A DNA stretch of 64,000 nt, taken from NCBI GenBank assembly GCA_934182605.1, contig CAKPRQ010000009.1, forward strand, positions 13,455-77,454. The letters run 5' to 3'. Below the pieces are notes generated by a model. The model was not told the origin of the DNA. It saw only the letters and a program-made list of their open reading frames with translations, and made no database searches. This DNA comes from an uncultured Clostridia bacterium. Its GTDB lineage: Bacteria; Bacillota; Clostridia; TANB77; CAG-508. The position numbers were made by a program, and so were the translations under genes. Below, piece by piece: positions 53,998 to 61,321 of the stretch; positions within the stretch are counted from its first letter, which is position 1, and each line of letters opens with the position of its first letter.

Positions 53998-55368
53998 TTA
54001 CAATTCTTCTACTATTTCATAAAACTTCATACCGTTTGAGGCTTTTATTAAAATTACATCTCCCTCTTTTTGGATTTCTTTTAATTTTTTTACTACTTCG
54101 TTTTTATCTTTTAAATGTATTTTTTCTTTTACATTTTTGGCTTCTTCATCTATATACCTTGAGAATTCTCCTGCTGTTATTAATATATCTATATTATTTT
54201 TTTCAATTTCTTTTCCCACTTTTCTATGTAATTCTTCTGCATATTCTCCTAATTCGAACATATCCCCCAGTACTGCTATTTTTCTTTTTCCAGTTGTTTT
54301 TGATAAATATTCTAATGCATATTTCATTGACTCATAACTTGCATTATATGCGTCATTTATATATTTTACCGAATTTTTCTCTACTACTTCCATTCTTTTT
54401 TTAGTTAATTTTAAGTTAGCTAATGCATCTACTACATCTTGCGGGCTTATTCTTAATACTGAAGCTACTCCTATTGCTGCTAAACTATTATATATAAATG
54501 GTTCTCCAAATATAGGTAATTTTACTTCTATATCTTCTTCCCTATAACATACTTCATAGCTTGTTCCTTGTTCCGTTGTTTTAATATTTTCTGCTTTTAA
54601 ATCGCTATTTTCATTTATTGAGTATGTTAATACATCAAATAATTTACTATGATTTTCATTATCATTCCAATTCTTTAATAAATCACAGTCACTATTTATT
54701 ATTAAAGTTCCTGTTTCTTGCAAACCTTTTAACACTTCTAATTTTGCCTTTAATATATTTTCTCTACTACCTAAATTTCCTATATGTGCTGTTCCTATAT
54801 TCGTTATAATAGCTATATTAGGTCTTGCAATATCTGTTAAAGTTTCTATTTCACCAAGATGATTCATTCCCATTTCTAACACCAATGCATCATGTTCATC
54901 TAATTTCATAATTGTTAATGGTAATCCGATATGGTTATTGAAATTCCCTTCTGTTTTTAACACATTATATTTTTTACTCATTACAGTTGCCACTATATCC
55001 TTTGTACTAGTCTTTCCCACACTGCCTGTTACTGCAACTACTGGAATATTATATACTGCTCTTTTAAAAGCTGCTAAGTTTTGTAATGTTTTTAAAGAGT
55101 CCTCTACTTTTACAAACATTACTTCCGGATATTTTTGCATAAATTCTTTAGATAAATATTTTTCTGTTACACATCCTGTAGCACCTTTTTCTAATGCATC
55201 TTCTATATACTCATTTCCTTTCCCTATTGCAAAAAATGTTTCTCCTTCTTTTATTGTTTTTGAATCTGTATTACAATGCAAAAATTCGTATGAAAATAGA
55301 CCTTGTAATATTTCTACTCCTAATTGTATTTGATATAATTCTTTTACTGTTACTCTATATTTATACAT
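53998..55368 (-). CDS. murF: UDP-N-acetylmuramoyl-tripeptide--D-alanyl-D-alanine ligase
   Basis: 456 residues with the Mur ligase order: N-terminal substrate domain (CNTDSKTIKEGETFFAI), P-loop VTGSVGKTSTKDIVATVM near 116, FNNHIGLPLTIMKL, EMGMNHLGEI and the C-terminal NDAYNASYESMKYAL. It adds D-Ala-D-Ala to the UDP-MurNAc peptide, the last cytoplasmic step of the stem peptide. The gene is flanked on both sides by hairpin elements C and D in opposite orientation. Confidence 0.95.
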   Translation of the reverse strand: MYKYRVTVKELYQIQLGVEILQGLFSYEFLHCNTDSKTIKEGETFFAIGKGNEYIEDALEKGATGCVTEKYLSKEFMQKYPEVMFVKVEDSLKTLQNLAAFKRAVYNIPVVAVTGSVGKTSTKDIVATVMSKKYNVLKTEGNFNNHIGLPLTIMKLDEHDALVLEMGMNHLGEIETLTDIARPNIAIITNIGTAHIGNLGSRENILKAKLEVLKGLQETGTLIINSDCDLLKNWNDNENHSKLFDVLTYSINENSDLKAENIKTTEQGTSYEVCYREEDIEVKLPIFGEPFIYNSLAAIGVASVLRISPQDVVDALANLKLTKKRMEVVEKNSVKYINDAYNASYESMKYALEYLSKTTGKRKIAVLGDMFELGEYAEELHRKVGKEIEKNNIDILITAGEFSRYIDEEAKNVKEKIHLKDKNEVVKKLKEIQKEGDVILIKASNGMKFYEIVEEL

Positions 55369-55447
55369 TTTATCCTCCTATTTTTTATATATTCTATACT
55401 ATAATATACTAAATTTCAAGTTTTTGTGCAAGAAATAAGAAAAATCA

Positions 55448-55597
55448 GTTACAATTCAGTAACTATTTTATAAAATCGTGATATATAGCTATTTTTAGTC
55501 AAAACATATCTAGGGCGACACAATCATAGTCTTGACTAGCAAATAGCTATATATCACGATTTTGCTAAAACTATATGTTTCCTTACGGAGCGAACCT
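55448..55597 (-). repeat. 150-bp hairpin repeat element, copy D (inverted)
   Basis: It runs on the minus strand relative to copies A-C. The intact GTTACAATTCAGTA end is at 55448-55461, identical to copy B. The inner pair and 108-bp spacing are conserved, while the other terminus (about 55584-55597) has diverged to TACGGAGCGAAC. It lies upstream of murF. Confidence 0.82.
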
Positions 55598-55608
55598 GGA
55601 AATTTTAG

Positions 55609-55710
55609 AAGAATTCATTTCCATTTGCTTTAAGCGGAAAGAGAGTTGCTTACGTCTGTCCAAAATGTAAATATAATTTTCATACTCTCGATTACTTTCC
55701 TATTAAATAA
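55609..55710 (+). pseudogene. Zinc-ribbon-like relic (33 codons, no start)
   Basis: Following a TAG at 55606, the frame reads ...GKRVAYVCPKCKYNF... to a TAA at 55710, with a CPKC knuckle. No start codon or ribosome site. It may be the tail of a lost zinc-ribbon protein. The remainder of the gap 55369-55447 shows nothing. Confidence 0.3.
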
Positions 55711-55743
55711 AAAATAGCTATCAATGAAAGCTATTTTTTATTT
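55705..55743 (-). terminator. Terminator of the ZIP gene
   Basis: AAATAAAAAATAGCT (55705-55719) pairs with AGCTATTTTTTATTT (55729-55743) around a 9-nt loop. It lies 9 bp past the stop codon. Confidence 0.8.
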
Positions 55744-55751
55744 AATTTTAT

Positions 55752-56482
55752 TTATAACAATAATAAACTTATTGCCATAACAAACATTCCAAAAACTAAT
55801 TCATAAATTGAAAAATGATGTTCTCCATATTCTCTCGCTGCAGGTAATAATTCATCTAAAGAAATATATACCATAATTCCAGCTATCATAGCAAAGATTA
55901 TTCCAAAAGCCAATTCATTTAAGATTGTTCCTAATACTATAAATCCAACTATAGCTCCTAATGGTTCAGCTAATCCAGATAAAAATGAATATAAGAATGC
56001 TTTTTTCTTGTTTCCAGTAGCAAAATAAATTGGCACTGATACTGCAATACCTTCAGGAAAATTATGTAATGATAATACAAAAGCTGTAAAAATTCCCATA
56101 CGGTATAAATTTTTCATATTATTACTTTTATGCTTATTAGTTTCTATTTCTTTTTCAATTTTATCTATTTCATTAACTGATTTTATTTCATGTGGATTTT
56201 TTTCTTTAGGAATTAATTTATCTATTATTAATATTATCAATATTCCAGCAAAAAAAGCTAATATTGTATATAAATATCCATAAAATTCTCCAAAAATAGA
56301 TATTAAAGAAATTTTGGACTCAGAAAAAAGCTCAATCATTGATACATATATCATAACACCTGCTGAGAATCCTAAACTTACTGATAAAAACTTTTTATTT
56401 TCTTTTTTACAAATAAAGCTATAATACTACCTATTCCTGTTGAAAGCCCAGCAAAAAGCGTTAAAAGATTTTGTTTTTTAAT
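55752..56482 (-). pseudogene. ZIP (ZupT-like) metal transporter with frameshift and no normal start codon
   Basis: From 56354 the frame MIYVSMIELF... is intact and has both ZIP helices (HNFPEGIAVSVP near 100, ISLDELLPAARE). The first membrane helix lies upstream in another frame (QNLLTLFAGLSTGIGS). A run of six A residues (minus strand, 56403-56408) breaks the join; a seventh A would restore KKENKKFLSVSLGFSAG as in ZupT. The upstream frame has no ATG, GTG or TTG before a stop, only ATA/ATT at 56485-56480. It is a decaying gene or carries a homopolymer sequencing error. It overlaps the end of the upstream gene by a few bases. Confidence 0.75.
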
Positions 56483-57095
56483 TATTTATAGTATCTTTTC
56501 CTTTTTCATTCATAATTTGAAAATTAAATACTTTTAAATAAAAATATGTATCATAATAAGGATTCTCCTCTGTACCATAATTAATTTTACCTTCTTCCCA
56601 TTTACCTACTAATTTGATCCATGTTTCCATATCTTCTAACTCTTCTTCAACATTTCCATCGAAATTATAGGTAATATATGAAAGACCTCCTGAGCAATAA
56701 GCACAATCCATTATTGTAGAAAACCTGCCAACAAATGTATAAGGACTATTTAAAAGATACATTCCCTCAATTTCAATAAATTTATCTTTATAATCTGTTT
56801 GATTTAAGTACATGTCATTTATAGTCGTATCAAAATATTCTGTACTCATTGTTATATCAGGTTTAATTTTTTCGCCATTTTCTGAATATAATATACCATC
56901 ACCTAAAATTACTCTTTTATAATTTACCTTAGTTTCTGAACTTTCATCATAAACTATATTATTATCTATATTTTTATCTTTAAATATAGATAATTTATTA
57001 TCATTACTAATATCTCTTGGTATAATAAATGTTGACATTGCAATTATTAGTATAATAATTATAATTAGCAATGCTATCCATAATATTTTTTTCAA
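56478..57095 (-). CDS. Membrane-anchored DUF1980/TIGR03943-like protein
   Basis: 205 residues. A single N-terminal hydrophobic helix (about 4-27) is followed by an extracytoplasmic domain containing DKFIEIEGMYLL, GRFSTIMDCAYCSGGLSYI (CAYC) and ETWIKLVGKW. This arrangement resembles the C-terminal domain of DUF1980 proteins, which accompany permeases and zinc-regulated operons. The match is by pattern, not by strong identity. It lies between two damaged metal-transporter genes and may be the only intact member of the locus. Confidence 0.5.
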   Translation of the reverse strand: MKKILWIALLIIIIILIIAMSTFIIPRDISNDNKLSIFKDKNIDNNIVYDESSETKVNYKRVILGDGILYSENGEKIKPDITMSTEYFDTTINDMYLNQTDYKDKFIEIEGMYLLNSPYTFVGRFSTIMDCAYCSGGLSYITYNFDGNVEEELEDMETWIKLVGKWEEGKINYGTEENPYYDTYFYLKVFNFQIMNEKGKDTINN

Positions 57096-57104
57096 TTTAT
57101 CCTC

Positions 57105-57353
57105 CTATTTTTCAATAATTTTTGATATAGTTAATATTACAAATATAAATAAATTAACAATAACTATCATTGCACCAGTACTAATGTTCAAAGTGTATGA
57201 AAAATAAAGTCCACTTATTTTTGCAAATTCCTCATCAAAAGTTACTATAAATAATTTTCTATAATAAATAATATATAATACACTTACAATGATACTTACA
57301 ATAATGCTTAATATAACATTGCTATTACTCATTGCCAAAATACTACCAAACAT
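57105..57353 (-). pseudogene. ABC-3 metal transporter permease (ZnuB-like), internally deleted
   Basis: 82 codons. The first part (LFGSILAMSNSN-type start, YYRKLFIVTFDEEFAKISGL) is the middle of a ZnuB/MntB permease. It jumps directly to LNISTGAMIVIVNLFIFVI, the extreme C-terminus of the family (usually LDLPSGATIV). The N-terminal helices and about 70 residues in between are missing. The start region overlaps the terminator of the next gene and has no promoter. It is a relic of a zinc or manganese ABC system. Confidence 0.7.
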
Positions 57354-57388
57354 AAAATTGCAAATATCTATATTATTTGCAATTTTAT
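57352..57388 (-). terminator. Terminator of the methyltransferase gene
   Basis: ATAAAATTGCAAAT (57352-57365) pairs with ATTTGCAATTTTAT (57375-57388), a 14-bp perfect stem with T-rich ends. Confidence 0.8.
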
Positions 57389-57448
57389 TTAGTTAAATTA
57401 AAAATTTTAACTTTAATAATAAAAAATTCTCCCTTATTATTAATCTAT

Positions 57449-58261
57449 CTATAATTTTATATGTATCATTTTTAGCATATGTAGTAAATCTGATACAGAC
57501 ATAGAAATTTTGGTCATAAGTTTAAATCCTTTTCTATTATTTACAAAACTAAAATAATTTCTTTCATCTAAAAGTTGCGTATCTTCTCCAATCTCATTTG
57601 TTAAATTTTTAGCATCATTAACATAAAAATACATCAAAGCATCATCTTTTCCTAGTTGCTTCATATATCTTTTTGTCCCTTTCATTCCTAACTTAGATAC
57701 AGTGTCAAATACCACTTCAACATTTGTTCCAAATTCTTTCATTTTTCTTAAAAATTCGATAATTAATTTCTTATCGAAATAATGAAAAACACCAGCTGCA
57801 ATTATTAAATATGGTGGCTTTGAATTTTGGGACACTTCGCTCATCCAATTATAATCAAACATTGAATATGGCAAAACAATATCTCTATTGTTTTCTCCCA
57901 AAATTTTTATTCTTATATTTGCCACTTCTTCTAAATCAATTTCATACCAAATCGCTTTTTTGTTATCATTTCTAAAAAAAGTAGTTTCCATTCCAGCTCC
58001 AACGCATATAATTGTTCCTTCAGGATTACTCTTTAAAAATTCTTGAATATATATATCCATATTCATCGATCTTATCGCACTAGCCATCAGTGTATATTCG
58101 GACTCCTTATTTATATTCATATAATATTCTGGAAATTTATTTGCAATTTCCAAAGCTTTTTTGTCATTTAATATATGTGGGAATTTTTTACTAGCAAAAA
58201 CTCTTCCTCTCATTGGAATAAATAATGTTTCTTCAAGATTATTTAAATTTAATTTCTCCAT
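57449..58261 (-). CDS. Leucine carboxyl methyltransferase (LCM)-family SAM-dependent methyltransferase
   Basis: 270 residues. The N-terminal LETLFIPMRGRVFASKKFP, SAM motif GTIICVGAGMETTFFR near 88, WYEIDLEEVANIR near 108 and PPYLIIAAGVFHYF near 152 define the LCM/PPM1 group, which in bacteria often methylates carboxyl or hydroxyl groups of natural products (COG3315 type). The substrate here is unknown. It follows the ATC-hydrolase-family gene by 44 bp and is probably in its operon. A terminator follows. Confidence 0.82.
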   Translation of the reverse strand: MEKLNLNNLEETLFIPMRGRVFASKKFPHILNDKKALEIANKFPEYYMNINKESEYTLMASAIRSMNMDIYIQEFLKSNPEGTIICVGAGMETTFFRNDNKKAIWYEIDLEEVANIRIKILGENNRDIVLPYSMFDYNWMSEVSQNSKPPYLIIAAGVFHYFDKKLIIEFLRKMKEFGTNVEVVFDTVSKLGMKGTKRYMKQLGKDDALMYFYVNDAKNLTNEIGEDTQLLDERNYFSFVNNRKGFKLMTKISMSVSDLLHMLKMIHIKL

Positions 58262-58305
58262 AACTCCATCCTTTCAAATAAATAAATTCTATAATTAATA
58301 AAACT

Positions 58306-58956
58306 TCATACATCCCATTTTGAACCTTTTTTACAAACATAAAAATCACATACTTTTGCACCATCTGCAATAGTTCCTTTCCTATGAAGCACGCCTCCCA
58401 TAAGTTCTATAGATAGAAAATCCATTTCACACATGTATAAAATTAAATCTTCATGATGTTCTTGTTTACCTAAAGCACATAAACCACATTGATAATAATT
58501 AGTTTGATATTCATCCGGATCCCTACCGGGTATAGTTTCAGTTTTCCAATTAAACTCACTGTCTGACATAGAATTCGCAATTTTATCCTTTTCAGCTTTT
58601 TTCTTTTGATATTCTGAGTTAAAAGGATTTTTTCTTCTAAATGCTTCTCTAATTAACGGTGCTCTCATTGTTACTTTTATCATTTCTGCAAATTTTTCCC
58701 TACTCATTTTTCCATTCATAGAATCATACACAGAAAGCCACACTATTCCTCCAACTAGGCAAACACGCAAAGAATTTTTTGTAAAGCTACCTATATCAGG
58801 AGTTCTTTCGACCATTGCTTTATAATTCCTCTTAGCATCATCTTTTACTTGTTTAATATCAATATCTTCATAACATTCGTTTATATACTTAAATATTGTG
58901 GGAGTCATCGCTAACCACATTAGTTTTTCACAAATTGTATTCTTCATTTCCAGCAA
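58306..58956 (-). CDS. L-2-amino-thiazoline-4-carboxylic acid hydrolase family protein
   Basis: 216 residues. The C-terminal block YYQCGLCALGKQEHHEDLILYMCEMDFLSIELMGGVLHRKGTIADGAKVCDFYV, here split as CxxC, CEMD and RKGTIADGAKVCDF, is the signature of the ATC hydrolase family, named after an enzyme that opens the thiazoline ring in L-cysteine synthesis. Most homologues are uncharacterised. It has no signal peptide. It is followed after 44 bp by the LCM methyltransferase gene. Confidence 0.8.
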   Translation of the reverse strand: MLEMKNTICEKLMWLAMTPTIFKYINECYEDIDIKQVKDDAKRNYKAMVERTPDIGSFTKNSLRVCLVGGIVWLSVYDSMNGKMSREKFAEMIKVTMRAPLIREAFRRKNPFNSEYQKKKAEKDKIANSMSDSEFNWKTETIPGRDPDEYQTNYYQCGLCALGKQEHHEDLILYMCEMDFLSIELMGGVLHRKGTIADGAKVCDFYVCKKGSKWDV

Positions 58957-59012
58957 CCTCTCTTTAACAAATTATTATTCTTCTCATACATATTTAAATA
59001 TCTTACTTGTAT

Positions 59013-59138
59013 TCAACGATTAACTACTGATAGCAATATTTGATATTTAAATTCATTATTAACAAAAACAGAAACAATTACTGCACTAGCAGCAGTTCTA
59101 TTTGTTTTTAATTCATCTAATAATACTATATTTCCCAT
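59013..59138 (-). pseudogene. Short MutL-start-like reading frame (41 codons)
   Basis: The frame starts MGNIVLLDELKTNRTAASAV, which echoes the start of MutL (MGxIxxLDExxxNxIAAGEVV), then diverges to a TGA at 59013. The ribosome site is poor. It is either a degraded fragment or chance. The remaining gap 58957-59354 contains the palindrome and promoter below. Confidence 0.25.
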
Positions 59139-59219
59139 TATTTTTCTTTTATTCTTAGACTCTATTGCATATCTAGAACTCGTGAAACTTTAGTTCCTCC
59201 TTTCAATTTTTATGTTATA

Positions 59220-59239
59220 ATATGAAGAATTATTCATAT
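59220..59239. promoter_or_regulatory. Palindrome, possible TetR operator
   Basis: ATATGAA / TTCATAT arms, 6-bp centre GAATTA, 70 bp upstream of the TetR promoter. The size fits a TetR-type site. Confidence 0.4.
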
Positions 59240-59308
59240 TTTATTTGTCGTTATTATACTTCTTTTTATATTTATTGTCAATAAATTTTGAATTTTTTTA
59301 ATATTTTC

Positions 59309-59336
59309 TTGACATTTATATTTTAATCTGTATAAT
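59309..59336 (+). promoter_or_regulatory. Promoter of the TetR gene
   Basis: Perfect TTGACA (59309-59314), 16 bp, perfect TATAAT (59331-59336). The start codon is 19 bp downstream behind AGAGGTGAT. Confidence 0.75.
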
Positions 59337-59354
59337 AAAATTAGAGGTGATTAA

Positions 59355-59954
59355 ATGTCAGAAATCAGAATACCAACTCAAAAACGATCTATAGAAAAAA
59401 GAAACAAGATAATAGAAAAAGGTTTTGAATTAATATGCGAAAATGGATATTATAATGTTTCAACAATTGACATTGCAAATTATGCTAATGTTTCTACCGG
59501 AATAATATATCAATATTTTAATGATAAAAGAGATATTTTTCTTGAGGGTATAAAAAACTATTCAAACAACATTATGTATCCAATGTTAAATGTTCTCGAA
59601 ACAGAAGAAATAAAAATAGATAATTTACAAAATATTTTTAATACTATGATAGAAAATTGTATAAAAACACATACACTTTCTAAAAAAGCTCATGAAGAAT
59701 TAATGGCAATGTCTCATTTAGATAAAGATATAGGTGAGATTTTTAAAAATGCTGAATTAGAAATGACTGAAAAAATTGTTAGATTATTAGAAATTAACAA
59801 TTTTCATATAAATAACTGTATAGAAAAAATTCATATAATCATTGGACTTATTGATAATTTATGCCACGAAGTCGTATATCATAAACATCTCAAATTTGAT
59901 TATAAAACAATGAAAAACGAAGTAATTAATATTATCCTATATATATTAAAATAG
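59355..59954 (+). CDS. TetR/AcrR family transcriptional regulator
   Basis: 199 residues. The N-terminal helix-turn-helix reads RNKIIEKGFELICENGYYNVSTIDIANYANVSTGIIYQYFNDKRDIFLEGI, here about 17-67, with the typical GxxYxYF-type recognition end. The C-terminal half is helical and ligand-binding, with no recognisable subtype. It is transcribed alone between the ATC-hydrolase/methyltransferase operon and the CDF exporter, either of which may be its target. Confidence 0.9.
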   Translation: MSEIRIPTQKRSIEKRNKIIEKGFELICENGYYNVSTIDIANYANVSTGIIYQYFNDKRDIFLEGIKNYSNNIMYPMLNVLETEEIKIDNLQNIFNTMIENCIKTHTLSKKAHEELMAMSHLDKDIGEIFKNAELEMTEKIVRLLEINNFHINNCIEKIHIIIGLIDNLCHEVVYHKHLKFDYKTMKNEVINIILYILK

Positions 59955-59976
59955 CTATCACTGATAGCTATTTTAA
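59946..59976. terminator. Bidirectional terminator between TetR and CDF genes
   Basis: TTAAAATAGCTATC (59946-59959) pairs perfectly with GATAGCTATTTTAA (59963-59976) around a 3-nt loop. Confidence 0.85.
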
Positions 59977-60014
59977 TGGTGGTGATGGTGATGATGATTT
60001 AATTCATTGTGTTC
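59973..60014 (-). other. In-frame His-rich codons beyond the CDF stop
   Basis: Directly after the CDF stop (TAA, 60015-60017) the same frame reads EHNELN and then seven histidine codons before a second TAA. It is the remnant of, or a read-through extension to, a metal-binding tail. Confidence 0.6.
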
Positions 60015-60866
60015 TTAGATATTACAACATTTACTTTCACATTTTTCATTTAATTCTTCTATTTCCATTGCAACATGACATATTTTATATTCTTTAAGCT
60101 TTTCTCTAATTTGTTTTTTTACTTTAAAATTATCATTATTAGTAACGATATGCATAGTAGCATAATTTCTATATCCATCCATACTCCAAATATGAATATG
60201 ATGAACATCAGATATATCTGTATTTTTTAATAAATCATTTTTTATTTTTAATATATCTATATTATCTGGTGTTTTTTCTAAAAATATATTTAATATGGGT
60301 TTTAAATTTTTAATTGCATGTATAAAAATATATATTGCAACAATTATTGATAATAGGGAATCTATCCAAGTAATACCAGTAAATTTTATTATAATTGCCC
60401 CTATTAAAACTATTATCCACCCTAAAACATCCTCTAGCATATGGAAATTAACTGATTTTTGATTTAAAGAATTTCCTCTTCTTGTAAAATAAACCGCTAA
60501 AAAATTTACTATTACTCCAAAAATCGCAAATAAAACCATACCGTCATAATTTATATCAACAGGATGAAACAACCTATTAAAAGCATTGTAAATTACAAAT
60601 ATCGAACCTGTTACTAATATTGTAGTTGTTATTACACTTCCTAACACAGAATATCTAATATATCCGTAAGTATATTTTTCATCTGTTTTCTTCTTACTTT
60701 TTCTTTCTAAAAAATATGATATCCCTAAACTTAAACTATCTCCTAAGTCATGCACAGAATCTGAAATGATTGCCACACTGTTTGTTAATGCTCCTCCAAT
60801 AAATTCAAAAATAGAAAATGCTAGATTTAAAATAAATGCTAATAAAATTCTTTTGTCCGATTTCAT
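60015..60866 (-). CDS. Cation diffusion facilitator (zinc-type) exporter
   Basis: 283 residues, with six membrane helices and a cytoplasmic C-terminal domain. The metal sites are ISDSVHDLGDSLSLG (HxxxD in helix 2, near 38) and NFHMLEDVLGW (HxxxD in helix 5, near 143), the HD-HD pattern typical of zinc exporters. The C-terminus ends in the metal-binding cluster ECESKCCNI. A stop codon then separates it from a further seven-histidine tail in the same frame (59973-60014). The gene is divergent from the 68-residue Cys-rich protein and shares a large palindrome with it. It probably exports zinc. Confidence 0.9.
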   Translation of the reverse strand: MKSDKRILLAFILNLAFSIFEFIGGALTNSVAIISDSVHDLGDSLSLGISYFLERKSKKKTDEKYTYGYIRYSVLGSVITTTILVTGSIFVIYNAFNRLFHPVDINYDGMVLFAIFGVIVNFLAVYFTRRGNSLNQKSVNFHMLEDVLGWIIVLIGAIIIKFTGITWIDSLLSIIVAIYIFIHAIKNLKPILNIFLEKTPDNIDILKIKNDLLKNTDISDVHHIHIWSMDGYRNYATMHIVTNNDNFKVKKQIREKLKEYKICHVAMEIEELNEKCESKCCNI

Positions 60867-60929
60867 TTTTCTCCTTTCTGTTATAAAAATTATTTATTTT
60901 CTTATTTATTATTCTTTTAAAAAAAATAT

Positions 60930-60973
60930 AAAGTCAAGTAAATATGAATTTTTTTTCATATTTACTTGACTTT
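60930..60973. promoter_or_regulatory. 44-bp palindrome between divergent CDF and Cys-rich genes
   Basis: AAAGTCAAGTAAATATGAA (60930-60948) is perfectly inverted at 60955-60973 around TTTTTT. Each arm contains a CTTGACTTT that can serve as a -35 box in its own direction, so one protein bound here could control both genes. A metal-responsive regulator is inferred. Confidence 0.6.
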
Positions 60974-60994
60974 TATTAAATACAATGTTAAAAT
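60966..60994 (+). promoter_or_regulatory. Promoter of the 68-residue gene
   Basis: TTGACT (60966-60971), 17 bp, TAAAAT (60989-60994). The -35 lies in the right arm of the palindrome. Confidence 0.65.
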
Positions 60995-61026
60995 TTAAAC
61001 ACAAACCATAATAAGGGAGTTCTTAT

Positions 61027-61233
61027 ATGGAAAACCGGATAAATGAGATGATTAACCATGTGGCAAAACAAAGTTCTCAATGCAAACATTGTACAGGAAT
61101 ATGTCCTTGCAAAATACTTTATTCCTATCTAAACGAAGTAGGACAAGAAAGATTTATGGAGGAAGTTAAAAATGGAACTCTGCCTGCTCATGTAAAATCA
61201 GCTTACGATGCCAAAGTTTCCAAACTTGGATAA
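61027..61233 (+). CDS. Small Cys-rich protein, 68 residues, unknown
   Basis: The centre reads CKHCTGICPCKILY, four closely spaced cysteines (CxxCxxxCxC) that could hold zinc, copper or an Fe-S cluster. The remainder is charged and helical, without a membrane segment. GGGAG precedes the ATG, and a terminator follows 14 bp after the stop. It is divergent from the CDF exporter and shares the palindrome at 60930, which suggests a metal-related role. No family recognised. Confidence 0.75.
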   Translation: MENRINEMINHVAKQSSQCKHCTGICPCKILYSYLNEVGQERFMEEVKNGTLPAHVKSAYDAKVSKLG

Positions 61234-61246
61234 TAACATCTCCCCT

Positions 61247-61272
61247 GAGGGTATCCTAAATTAGGAACCCTC
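61247..61272 (+). terminator. Terminator of the 68-residue gene
   Basis: GAGGGT.TCCTAA pairs with TTAGGA.ACCCTC, followed by TTTTTATTTT. Confidence 0.85.
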
Positions 61273-61321
61273 TTTTTATTTTATGTATATGATATAATAA
61301 AATTTTATATTCAATCATTCT

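Noticed and set aside
34960..55597. CRISPR array
   Set aside because: The four repeats are kilobases apart, about 150 bp long, and without spacers.
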